Made by a program: the position numbers and the translations under genes
Part shown: piece by piece, positions 52,281 through 60,236 of the stretch
Position numbering within the stretch: position 1 is the stretch's first letter
How the letters are laid out: every line of letters begins with the position of its first letter
Source of the DNA: Amycolatopsis echigonensis
GTDB taxonomy: Bacteria; Actinomycetota; Actinomycetes; Mycobacteriales; Pseudonocardiaceae
DNA length: 64,000 nucleotides
Assembly: GCF_014174495.1 (NCBI RefSeq)
Contig: NZ_JACJHR010000035.1
Location: 26,907 to 90,906, forward strand
Direction: 5' to 3'
The notes under the pieces: model-generated
What the model saw: the letters and a program-made list of their open reading frames with translations, nothing else
Told to the model about the DNA's origin: nothing
The model's database searches: none

Positions 52281-53008
52281 GGCACGCGGCTGGCGAGATG
52301 GAGAGGAGTGACCGAGGGGAATTAGCGAGTGGGCGATGCCGCGCGATCGGGCTGGCCAGAAGCGAGGGGCTGGCAGTTCGAATCGGACGGGATGGGTCGG
52401 CGGGGTAGCTGTGGTGGTCGGGTTGGGTCGGCGGGGCAGCGGTGGTGGTCGGGTTGGGTCGGCGGGGCAGCGGTGGTGGTCGGGTTGGGTCGGCGGGGTA
52501 GCCGTGGTGGTCGGGCTGGGTCGGCGGGGCAGCGGTGGCGGTCGGCCTGGTTCGGCGGGGAGGCAGCAGCAGGAAAGGTGGATCAGCTGGCGGCCCTGGC
52601 GGGTGGGCTGATGCAGTGGGGATGTCATGGCGGGAGGGAGGAACAGCGGAGCGGCCGGGGAAAGCGGAATGGATGAACCGGCGTGCCTGATGGGGGTGGT
52701 TGGTTGCAGGGTGCCGTTGATGGAATGGCTTTGTGCTGATGGCCGGCCATGATCAGGACGGCGGCGGGCCCCTTGGGCAGTCTGAGCGGGATGCTGCCGG
52801 TCGAGCGGGATCGACTCGGGCTTCGGTGAGGGGCGCAGTGGCGGAAGATCCGGCGAGGTGACCCGCGGCGTGTGCCCGAGGGTTGGCCTGTTCGGGGTGG
52901 GTGAGTGGGCGGGGTCGGCCGGGCCTGGTGGCGGGGAAGCGGAAACCCGGCGACTCGAACTGTGGCACATGCCTTGGCAGGTCGGCATTGGGACCGGCAG
53001 CAGCGGAC
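52281..53008. repeat. Intergenic region with a 31-bp minisatellite
   Basis: 728 bp with no credible gene. A 31-bp unit starting GGGTCGGCGGGG recurs at 52394, 52425, 52456, 52487 and 52518, with a decayed sixth copy at 52549. Internal changes are few (for example TAGCTG versus CAGCGG). The period is not a multiple of three, so it is not a protein repeat. The rest, from about 52600, is unremarkable. Placed between the TrpB2 gene and the convergent sigma-factor gene. Confidence 0.75.
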
Positions 53009-54202
53009 TCAGGCATCCTCGGCGAGGCGGGACCGGCGCGTTTCCAGGAAGGCTCGCTCAGTCTCGTTGGTAGCCAACGCGATCGCCTCGCCATAGGCGG
53101 CGTGAGCTTCGGCGGTGCGGCCCAGGCGGGACAGGAGATCCGCCCGGGTCGCGGGCAGCAGGTGGTAGCCGGGCAGGTCCAGCTCGTCCACCAGGGCCAG
53201 CGCCAGCTCTGGGCCGTGCACTTCGGCGACTGCGACGGCGCGGTTCAGGGCTACGACGGCGGTCGGGGTGTGGGCGAGGAGCTGGTCGTAGAGGGCGAGA
53301 ACCTGCGGCCAATCGGTCGCGGGGCCATCGGTGTGGACGGCCTTGATCGCGGCCTGCAATTGATACGGCCCGGGTTGTCCGCGGCGCAGGCATTGCCGTA
53401 CCAGGGCGTGGCCTTCGGCGATCAGGTCTTGGTTCCAGAGGGAACGGTCTTGCTCAGGCAGCACTACGAGGTCACCGGAGGAACTGACGCGGGCTGGGCG
53501 GCGGGCTTCGGTCAGCAGGAGCAGGGCTAGCAGGCCTTGGACTTCCGGTTCGTCGGGCATCAGCTCGGCCAGGGCGCGGGTCAGGCGGACGGCTTCCAGA
53601 CAGAGGTCCGTCCGCACCAGCGGGCCGGAGGTGGAGGTGTAGCCCTCGTTGAAAACCAGGTACAGGACGGTGAGTACGGAAGCCAGGCGGTCCGGCAGGG
53701 CGGCCTCGTCGGGGATTCGGTACGGGATGCCCGCGTCGCGGATTTTCTTTTTGGCGCGGACGATGCGCTGGGCGATCGTGGGTTCCGGGACCAGGTACGC
53801 ACGCGCGATCTCGGAGGTGTCCAAGCCGCCCAGAAGCCGCAGGGTCAGGGCGGTTTGCGCGAGGGGAGAGAGCGCGGGATGGCAGCAGGTGAAGATCATC
53901 CGCAACTGGTCGTCGCGCACGGGGCCCACCTCCGCGGGTTCGTCGGGCTGGTGGAGGAGCAGGGCTTGCGCATGGCGAGCCTCCCGCGTCGACTCGCGGC
54001 GCAGGCGGTCGATCGCGCGATTTCGGGCGGTGGTCACGATCCAGGCGCCTGGGTTGGCTGGCCACGACTCAGCCCACGCGGTGACGGCGGTGGCGAAGGC
54101 GTCCTGTACCGCCTCCTCGGCTAAACCGATGTCGCCGAGGAGGCGGGTCAGGGTCGCGACGCAGCGGCCGTACTCGGCTCGGTAGACCGCGTCGAGTGTC
54201 AC
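53009..54202 (-). CDS. ECF42-type RNA polymerase sigma factor with C-terminal extension
   Basis: A 397-residue sigma factor. Region 2 runs DAVYRAEYGRCVATLTRLL ... NPGAWIVTTARNRAIDRLRR. Region 4 includes LRLLGGLDTSEIARAYLVPEPTIAQRIVRAKKKIRDAGI. About 200 further residues form a helical, TPR-like domain (DUF6596) that in this group takes the place of an anti-sigma factor. GTG 54202 overlaps the stop of the DGPF gene (GTGA), the conserved partner of ECF42. Target promoter not visible. Confidence 0.93.
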   Translation of the reverse strand: MTLDAVYRAEYGRCVATLTRLLGDIGLAEEAVQDAFATAVTAWAESWPANPGAWIVTTARNRAIDRLRRESTREARHAQALLLHQPDEPAEVGPVRDDQLRMIFTCCHPALSPLAQTALTLRLLGGLDTSEIARAYLVPEPTIAQRIVRAKKKIRDAGIPYRIPDEAALPDRLASVLTVLYLVFNEGYTSTSGPLVRTDLCLEAVRLTRALAELMPDEPEVQGLLALLLLTEARRPARVSSSGDLVVLPEQDRSLWNQDLIAEGHALVRQCLRRGQPGPYQLQAAIKAVHTDGPATDWPQVLALYDQLLAHTPTAVVALNRAVAVAEVHGPELALALVDELDLPGYHLLPATRADLLSRLGRTAEAHAAYGEAIALATNETERAFLETRRSRLAEDA

Positions 54203-54558
54203 GCAGCGTCCTCTGGGCCGTTGGCGAACGGGCGTACCTCGATGGGGCGGCCACAGGCCTGCGCGCATTTGTCGGCCCAGGACAAGGCTTCGTCCAGGTC
54301 CGCGCATTGGATCACCCAGAAGCCGGCTAGCTGCTCCTTCGTTTCGGCGAACGGGCCGTCGGTCATCGTGACGGTGCCGTTCGCGGGGCGGACCACCGTC
54401 GTGGCGTGCGAGGGACGCAATCCGCCGACGAACACCCAGGCGCCGGCGGCCTTCATGTCGTCGGTGACCTTGCCGGTGCGGGCCATCTGGGCGGCCAGTT
54501 CCTCGCCGGTCTCCAGCGTGGTCTCGTCTGCCTGGACGGCCAGCAGGTACTGCTTCAT
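54199..54558 (-). CDS. DGPF/YCII-related protein, ECF42 partner
   Basis: A 119-residue alpha/beta dimer-type protein whose MTDGPFAETKEQLAGFWVI contains the DGPF signature. It starts MKQYLLAVQADE and has the catalytic-like His/Asp region typical of YCII-related domains. Proteins of this kind are encoded beside ECF42 sigma factors and may sense or modify a small molecule. The ATG has GGAG upstream. Coupled to the sigma factor gene by a four-base overlap. Confidence 0.93.
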   Translation of the reverse strand: MKQYLLAVQADETTLETGEELAAQMARTGKVTDDMKAAGAWVFVGGLRPSHATTVVRPANGTVTMTDGPFAETKEQLAGFWVIQCADLDEALSWADKCAQACGRPIEVRPFANGPEDAA

Positions 54559-54639
54559 GGCGAACTCCTCACACCAGGGTCTCTTACCTTGGCTACGAAC
54601 GCGCGCGACGCCATTCGACACCTCGGCAAGAAAAATCCG

Positions 54640-56226
54640 TCACCGTTCTTTGGAGACGGTCGCCAGCAGCTCCGGACCCCGCGTCGCCAGCCGTTGCTGG
54701 GCGAGCGAACCCCACCACCACGCCAGCGCGATGCCGGTCGCGATCCCGGCCGGGATGCCCAGCCACTGCAGCACCGGCAGGTCCGCCAGCTTCCCGGCCA
54801 CGCACAGCGCCACGACCGGCAACGCGCCGAGCACGATGAGCAGCGTGGTCGCCAGCATCATCGCCGCGCGGGCGCACCCGGGACGCCCGCCGGACGACCA
54901 GGGACTGCCGCTGCGACGTTGATCTGGCAGCGGGAAGGCCAGGAAGACGGACTGCAGCATCAAGATCCCGGCACCGGCGCCCAGCGTTGCGGGGACTAGG
55001 CCGAGGACCCAGGGGTACGCGCCCGGTACGCCGGTGACGCCGGGCAGGACGAGCGCCAGCACCAAGGCAACGGGAGCGACGATCAATGCCCACGCCAGCT
55101 GGCGGCCGCGGATATCGGCGCGTTCGGCGCCGGGGACGACCAGCGTGTGCCACAGGGCGCTGCCGTCCATCCCGTACAGGTTCCCGGACTGCATGGACGC
55201 GAAAATCACCACTGCGACACCGAAATACGGCAGCATGGCTGACCGGCCACCACCGCCGGACAGGGCTGGCACGACCGTGATGACGAAGCCGACGAGCAGC
55301 GTCGACAGCAGGGCGACGCGTCGGCGCGCGTCTCGCCACCAGGTGTACAGCTCCTTGCGGGCCACGGCGCCGACCGGAGTGGCGGGCAGCAGGCTGCGCC
55401 GCGTGCGGGTGCTCTTCGCGCGGGTGCGGGAGGCGCCGCGGAAAGACGGCGTGGTGACCTGGCGGGCCAGCAGCGCGCCCCAGAGCACGACCAGAACCAC
55501 CACGACACCGAGCAACGCGGCGAAGAGTCCGCCGACGGTGCCCCATTCGCCGACTCCGGCGGCGTGTACCGCGAGCGTGCCCCAGCCGGACGGCAGCGCG
55601 TGCACGACACTGACGAAGCCGGGCATCCGGCCGCTGACGATCGCCGGGCCGAGGCTGTTCATCGCGTAGTTCACCGCTACGCCGGACAACCCGGTGAGCG
55701 CCACCAGGACGATGCCGAGCTCCTTGCCCTTGCGCGACGTCAGCAGCGCGCCGAGCGCGGCCATCACCACGCGGTACAACAAGACCACGAAGGCCAGCTG
55801 CAGCACGGTGAATACGAGCCCGACGAACGCCGCGCCGACGCCGAACCGCAGCCCGTAGAACACCAGCCCGAGGAACGCCAGCAGGCTCACCAGCGCGGTG
55901 ACACCGACGAAGCTCGCCGCGAGCAGGCCGACCGCCAGCTTGCGCCGGCCGATCGGCAGCAGCGCGAAGTGTTCCGGCCGCAGGGTGTCGTCCCCGCCGC
56001 CGGTCGCGATCGGCGCGAGCACCCAGCCAAGCATCCACACCGCGTAGATCGAGGTGAGCAGGTCGACCGTGATCCGGGCTTCCGGCACCGGGACGACCGC
56101 GACGCCGATCGTGAACAACGCGGCCAGGAGACCGAAGAGGCCGCCGACGATCATTGCGGCGATCTGCCGCCCGCGCAGCGAATTGCGCAGGACCCGCAGC
56201 TTCAGTCGGACGAGGACGCCAACCAC
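54640..56226 (-). CDS. ABC exporter permease
   Basis: A 528-residue membrane protein with about 12 hydrophobic segments, no signal sequence, and a positively charged loop (SRTRAKSTRTRRS) near the middle. The layout fits an ABC-2-like permease. GTG 56226 lies inside the end of the ATPase gene (25-base overlap), so the two form one transporter. The substrate is unknown; such pairs often export antibiotics, lipids or peptides. Confidence 0.88.
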   Translation of the reverse strand: MVGVLVRLKLRVLRNSLRGRQIAAMIVGGLFGLLAALFTIGVAVVPVPEARITVDLLTSIYAVWMLGWVLAPIATGGGDDTLRPEHFALLPIGRRKLAVGLLAASFVGVTALVSLLAFLGLVFYGLRFGVGAAFVGLVFTVLQLAFVVLLYRVVMAALGALLTSRKGKELGIVLVALTGLSGVAVNYAMNSLGPAIVSGRMPGFVSVVHALPSGWGTLAVHAAGVGEWGTVGGLFAALLGVVVVLVVLWGALLARQVTTPSFRGASRTRAKSTRTRRSLLPATPVGAVARKELYTWWRDARRRVALLSTLLVGFVITVVPALSGGGGRSAMLPYFGVAVVIFASMQSGNLYGMDGSALWHTLVVPGAERADIRGRQLAWALIVAPVALVLALVLPGVTGVPGAYPWVLGLVPATLGAGAGILMLQSVFLAFPLPDQRRSGSPWSSGGRPGCARAAMMLATTLLIVLGALPVVALCVAGKLADLPVLQWLGIPAGIATGIALAWWWGSLAQQRLATRGPELLATVSKER

Positions 56227-56972
56227 GCCAGCCCCTCCGCTCCACCGGTCCGCCCGCCGACGATGTGCACGAACGCGTCTTCCAGCGTGCCTTCGCCCCG
56301 CACATCAGCCACCGCGCCCGCGGCGACGACGCGTCCGCGCGTGATCACCGCGACGTGGCTGCACAACTGCTCGACCAATGCCATCACGTGGCTCGACAGC
56401 ACGACCGCCCCGCCGGACGCGACGAACCGCTGCAGGATCGTGCGGATCGTGGACGCCGAAACCGGGTCCACCGCCTCGAACGGCTCGTCCAGCACCAGCA
56501 GGCGAGGGCCGTGCAGCAATGCCATCGCGAGGCCGATCTTCTTGCGCATCCCCGCGGAATAGTCGATGACGAGGGTGCGCTCGGCGTCCGTCAGCTCCAG
56601 CACGCCGAGCAGTTCCTGGGCGCGCTCGGCGACCGTGTCCGGCGCGAGCCCGCGCAGCAGGCCCATGTACGTGAGCAGTTCCCGCCCGGTGAGCCGCTCC
56701 GGAATGGACAATCCGTCCGGAAGAACGCCGATCAGGCTTTTCGCCCGTTCCGGTTCCCGCCAGACGTCCACTCCGAACACGCGCGCCTCGCCGGCGTCAG
56801 GCCGGAGCAGCCCGACCGCCATCGACAGCGACGTCGTTTTCCCGGCTCCGTTAGGGCCGACGAGGCCGAAGAACGACCCCTTCGGCACTTCCAGCCGCAC
56901 ATCGTCTACTGCCAGCGTGGTCCCGAACCGTTTGGTGAGTCCGTAAAGCCCCATGGCCGCGTCGTCGGACAC
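56202..56972 (-). CDS. ABC exporter ATP-binding protein
   Basis: A 256-residue ATPase. Walker A GPNGAGKTT (39-47), signature YSAGMRKKIGLAMAL (in place of a strict LSGGQ), Walker B LLVLDEPFEAVDP and switch SSHVMALVEQLC. GTG 56972 is used; ATG 56954 would also begin before the conserved LTKRFG. It is partner of the permease downstream. Divergence from the canonical signature is common in drug exporters of this class. Confidence 0.92.
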   Translation of the reverse strand: MSDDAAMGLYGLTKRFGTTLAVDDVRLEVPKGSFFGLVGPNGAGKTTSLSMAVGLLRPDAGEARVFGVDVWREPERAKSLIGVLPDGLSIPERLTGRELLTYMGLLRGLAPDTVAERAQELLGVLELTDAERTLVIDYSAGMRKKIGLAMALLHGPRLLVLDEPFEAVDPVSASTIRTILQRFVASGGAVVLSSHVMALVEQLCSHVAVITRGRVVAAGAVADVRGEGTLEDAFVHIVGGRTGGAEGLAWLASSSD

Positions 56973-57014
56973 CGGTTCCCCCTTCCCGTGGTGTGCGCAC
57001 GACTGTACGCGGGG

Positions 57015-57572
57015 TCACCGACAAAAAGCGGGCGGAGTGGTGTCGGAAAGCCGCGGATCCGGGGTACTGGACATCGCCAGCAGCCCGCGCACCGCGCGAA
57101 CGAGCTTCGGCCAAGAGGTGGGCTTCCTGACGTCGTAACCGCGAAGCAGCTGGCGGAGCATGGTGAGCGTGTCGAAGTAAATGCGTTCGCACACCAGCTG
57201 TTCCTCGGCGTCGAAGATGAAGTACGCGGTCATCCGGACCCGGAACCGCTGTCCGGTCGGCGGAATCTTCCCGAGCGGTCCGCGATGGGTGCCGAGAAGC
57301 CAGAACTCGACGATTACCGCATCCGCGCTGTGCCGGAGAGCGATGATTTCGTGGTCCTGATCGGGAAAAGCGCGTCGCGTTTCGTCGTAGTAGCCGCGCA
57401 CCGCGGAATCGCCGTCGTGCACGGTCATCGTCGGGACGATCTCGTAGTGCGGATGCGGGAACGTCGCCAGCACGTCGTCCCACTCCTGGCGCACCTCGTC
57501 GCGGAAGTGGTCGAGGACGAGCTTTTGCCGGGCACGCAGCACTTCGGGCGCGGGGATGGCCAACGGGTCCAC
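57015..57572 (-). CDS. SnoaL-like / NTF2-fold protein
   Basis: A 185-residue protein of the NTF2-like fold: DHFRDEVRQEWDDVLATFPHP, HYEIVPTMTVHDGDSAVRGYY, VIVEFWLLGTHRG, and FRVRMTAYFIFDAEEQLVCERIYFD read as the alpha-plus-beta SnoaL pattern. The GTG has GGAGGA upstream. It is divergent from a TetR gene across a 79-bp region with an inverted repeat. The reaction is unknown; a cyclase, isomerase or hydrolase-like role is typical. Confidence 0.85.
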   Translation of the reverse strand: MDPLAIPAPEVLRARQKLVLDHFRDEVRQEWDDVLATFPHPHYEIVPTMTVHDGDSAVRGYYDETRRAFPDQDHEIIALRHSADAVIVEFWLLGTHRGPLGKIPPTGQRFRVRMTAYFIFDAEEQLVCERIYFDTLTMLRQLLRGYDVRKPTSWPKLVRAVRGLLAMSSTPDPRLSDTTPPAFCR

Positions 57573-57606
57573 GGGTTCCTCCAAGCCAGGACAGCGGAGC
57601 CGCAAT

Positions 57607-57628
57607 TTAATCCACGCTGTGGGTTTAA
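57607..57628. promoter_or_regulatory. Inverted-repeat operator between the SnoaL-like and TetR genes
   Basis: TTAATCCAC (57607-57615) and GTGGGTTTAA (57619-57628) are near-complementary around GCT, differing by one indel. The site lies between the divergent starts. It is probably bound by the adjacent TetR protein. Confidence 0.6.
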
Positions 57629-57651
57629 TGCAAGTGCGCCATGATGGAGCG

Positions 57652-58329
57652 GTGAACACCACGACCCGCCGGGGACGCCCGCGCAAGGGAGACGCCAGGC
57701 TGTCGCGGGAAGCGATCCTGACGGCCGCGCTGGAAGTGGTCGACGCCGACGGAGCGGCAGCGGTGAGCATGCGGACCGTCGCGCAGCGCCTCGGCGTGGA
57801 CGCGAAGAGCCTCTATCACCACATCGATGGCAAAGAAGCTTTGCTCGATGCCGTCGCCGGGCACGTCCTCGGCGGGATCGACCTCCCTGAGTTGACCGGA
57901 CAGCCCGAAGACGACCTCCGCGCGATCGCCCAGTCCTTCCGGAAAGCAACGCGCGCGCACCCGCAGGCCGCGGCGCTGGTCCTCACCAGACAGTTGCCGT
58001 CGATCGCCGCACTCGCGCCGGTCGAGGCGGTGCTTTCGGTGCTGCGCAAGGCAGGCGCGTCCCCCGAAGAGGCGGTACACCTGCTGCGGTCGCTCCTGGC
58101 CGTCGTGGTCGGTTCGCTCCTGCGCGAGGCCGGTGCGGGACCGGCGTTCGGTGTCACGGACGAAGCCGGAATCGCCCACCGCCGCGCGGAATTGGAGCGG
58201 ACCGGACTTCCCGCCGTCGTCGAATCCGCGCCGTATCTGGCGCGGTGCGATCACGAAGCGGAGTTCTCCTTCGCCGTCGAACTGGCGGTGGCCGCCACGA
58301 TGCAGCGGCTCGCTACTCCCCGCAGGTGA
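57652..58329 (+). CDS. TetR family transcriptional regulator (TetR_C domain)
   Basis: A 225-residue regulator. The N-terminal helix-turn-helix is LTAALEVVDADGAAAVSMRTVAQRLGVDAKSLYHHIDGKEALLDAV (split here only by reference: about residues 22-68). The C-terminal part is the tetracycline-repressor-C type. GTG 57652 gives the ideal start; GGAG is upstream. Its end overlaps the VanW-type gene by 17 bp, convergent. Likely represses the SnoaL-like gene and itself through the inverted repeat. Confidence 0.93.
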   Translation: MNTTTRRGRPRKGDARLSREAILTAALEVVDADGAAAVSMRTVAQRLGVDAKSLYHHIDGKEALLDAVAGHVLGGIDLPELTGQPEDDLRAIAQSFRKATRAHPQAAALVLTRQLPSIAALAPVEAVLSVLRKAGASPEEAVHLLRSLLAVVVGSLLREAGAGPAFGVTDEAGIAHRRAELERTGLPAVVESAPYLARCDHEAEFSFAVELAVAATMQRLATPRR

Positions 58330-60088
58330 TCTGCGGCTGCGGGTTGTAGCGGACCGATCGGGTGTGCCGCGAAACTTCCCGGCCCGACGAGGCATCGCGC
58401 AGGACCCGGGTGTCGGTCGCGGTGAAGCCGGGCGCGCCGTTGGACGCGTGGCAGTTCTCCGCCGGACCCGGTTTCGTCGGCGGCGGCGTCGGATTCGTCC
58501 GCTCGCCGGGGATCGATTCGACCGTGTACCGCTTGGTGCCCCACAGTTTCACGGTGATCGACGACGGCGTCCAGACGGTCTGGATCGCGACGCCGGTGTC
58601 CGAGTCGTTGGTGAACTTCAGGTCGATCACGCTGGCGCCGTTCGGGTTCTGGAACACCGTCGCCTCGCGCGCGGCCGGGTACCGGCTGATGTAGTAGCTG
58701 TGTTCCTTGTGCCCGGCGTCCTTCATCCCGGAGAAGTACGCCGCGTTGTACAGCGTGGTGGCGAACTGCGAAATGCCGCCGCCGACCTCGCGGGCAGGCG
58801 CGCCGTTCTCGATCACGCCCGCCTCGACGTAGCCCTGCGGACGCCCGCGCGGACCGGTGAATCCGTTGAGGCTGAACGTTTCTCCCGGCTTCACGATCGC
58901 GCCGTTCACCTTCTCGGCGACCACGCGGATGTTCGTGCCGGAGTCGGCGGCGAACCCTCCGGTGGTGAACTCGCCGATGACTTCCTTGACGCCCAGCTTG
59001 TCCGCCTGCTCGGTGGTGACCTTCGCGGGCGTCTTCTTGTAGATCGCCTTCAGCTCGCGGCTGTCGGTCTGCTTCAGTGTGTTCTGCAGGGGTTTGAGGC
59101 TCTGCTCCCAGTCGACCGTGTTGCCGTCCGCGGACGGCTCGACGACCGGTTTTCCGCCGGAGAACGCGATGGTCGCGTCCTTGCCCTCCTGCTCGGTGGA
59201 CTTCAGCTGCGGCGCGAGCGCGTCGGTGACCTTCTTCGGGTCGATCTGCGGGGCGAGGCCGCCGCCGTCGCCGGGCACGAACGTGAGCGCTCCGGCGATC
59301 TGCTCCGGCGTCAGCGTCGCGTCCGCTCCTTCGCCTTTGACGACGATCGGCGCGGAGACCGCGGGCTTGGCGAACTCGGTGAGCGCGCGCTGGACGCCTT
59401 CCGCGGTGGTGCGCACCGGCGTCGGCGTGACCGGAAGCGTCAGTTCGCTGCCCGAAGCCCAGCCGCTCCGCACCTTCGCCCGCGCCGCCGCGACCTCCAG
59501 CTTCTGCCCGGCCTGCGGCGGGACCGCGACCGGGGTGGTGCCGTCGAACCGGACAGTGCCCTCGACCGGCTCCCGGTCGACGCGGCCGCGGAGGTCCTCG
59601 AGCGCCGGGTCGAGCTTGGCGGCCTCGACGTGCGACACGACGCCCAGCTCCCGGGTGCTGAAGAACGACGCGAGCCGGGCGAAGGGGTTGACCGGCTGGT
59701 CGCCCGCCTGGTCGAGGGTGCCGCTCCAGTCGAGCCCCAGCCCGGCCTCGGTCGGCGACAGCTTGGTGTGCGCGTTGCCCGCGGTGACAGTGAGCGGCTG
59801 GGTGAGCCGGGGCTCGATCTTCCCGCGCAGTTCGCGTTCGGCGACCGGCCGCTCCAGCCCGCCGACGTCCACGCCGGCCACGACGACGCCGCGCGGCACC
59901 CGGCCCTGGCTGGTCAGCAGGTCGATGAGGTAGGCGACGACCAGCACGCCGAGCACGCCGCCGCTGATCCAGCCCGCCTTGCGCAGGCCGCGCCGCCGGG
60001 GCGGGGACGGAGGTTCCTCCGGCGGCACGACCGGCAAGACGTCGGTCTGGTCGCTGTCGGTTTCCGGCCAGCGCGGTTCGTACTGCAC
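58313..60088 (-). CDS. VanW family protein with peptidoglycan-binding-type domains, membrane-anchored
   Basis: About 591 residues. A Pro-rich cytoplasmic start, a single transmembrane helix at about 39-58 (AGWISGGVLGVLVVAYLIDL), then two repeats of a putative peptidoglycan-binding domain and a C-terminal VanW domain (GETFSLNGFTGPRG... VGGGISQFATTLYNAAYFSGM). It is probably a cell-wall-associated protein on the outer face of the membrane. GTG 60088 is chosen (AAGGGG upstream); an upstream ATG 60202 would add unlikely residues. Function in vancomycin resistance is not established for such proteins. Confidence 0.9.
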   Translation of the reverse strand: MQYEPRWPETDSDQTDVLPVVPPEEPPSPPRRRGLRKAGWISGGVLGVLVVAYLIDLLTSQGRVPRGVVVAGVDVGGLERPVAERELRGKIEPRLTQPLTVTAGNAHTKLSPTEAGLGLDWSGTLDQAGDQPVNPFARLASFFSTRELGVVSHVEAAKLDPALEDLRGRVDREPVEGTVRFDGTTPVAVPPQAGQKLEVAAARAKVRSGWASGSELTLPVTPTPVRTTAEGVQRALTEFAKPAVSAPIVVKGEGADATLTPEQIAGALTFVPGDGGGLAPQIDPKKVTDALAPQLKSTEQEGKDATIAFSGGKPVVEPSADGNTVDWEQSLKPLQNTLKQTDSRELKAIYKKTPAKVTTEQADKLGVKEVIGEFTTGGFAADSGTNIRVVAEKVNGAIVKPGETFSLNGFTGPRGRPQGYVEAGVIENGAPAREVGGGISQFATTLYNAAYFSGMKDAGHKEHSYYISRYPAAREATVFQNPNGASVIDLKFTNDSDTGVAIQTVWTPSSITVKLWGTKRYTVESIPGERTNPTPPPTKPGPAENCHASNGAPGFTATDTRVLRDASSGREVSRHTRSVRYNPQPQITCGE

Positions 60089-60191
60089 CTCACGACCCCT
60101 TCGATTCGCTGCGGTCAGGGGCACAGCGTACGGGCCGAGCCGGACATGCCGGACTACTGCCCCCAGCGGAACAAACCGGTCACCCCGCGTC

Positions 60192-60231
60192 GTGAGTGCC
60201 AATCGCGGTTCTAACCGGGATCAGCACTCAC
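60192..60231. terminator. Nested hairpin between the VanW and dehydratase genes
   Basis: GTGAGTGC (60192-60199) pairs with GCACTCAC (60224-60231); inside, CGGTT (60206-60210) pairs with AACCG (60213-60217). The symmetry lets it work in either direction. It lies just past the dehydratase stop (minus strand), so it is probably that gene's terminator, and it resembles a mobile-looking intergenic repeat. Confidence 0.6.
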
Positions 60232-60236
60232 GAGGT

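Noticed and set aside
52290..52400. tRNA-like sequence (GTTCGAATC)
   Set aside because: The T-loop-like string has no matching acceptor, D or anticodon stems around it.
52394..52579. CRISPR array
   Set aside because: The 31-bp units are directly adjacent with no spacers, and no cas genes are present.
50784..52988. Long frame antisense to the TrpB2-type gene
   Set aside because: Pro/Arg-rich shadow of a real gene extended through the minisatellite; no conserved features.
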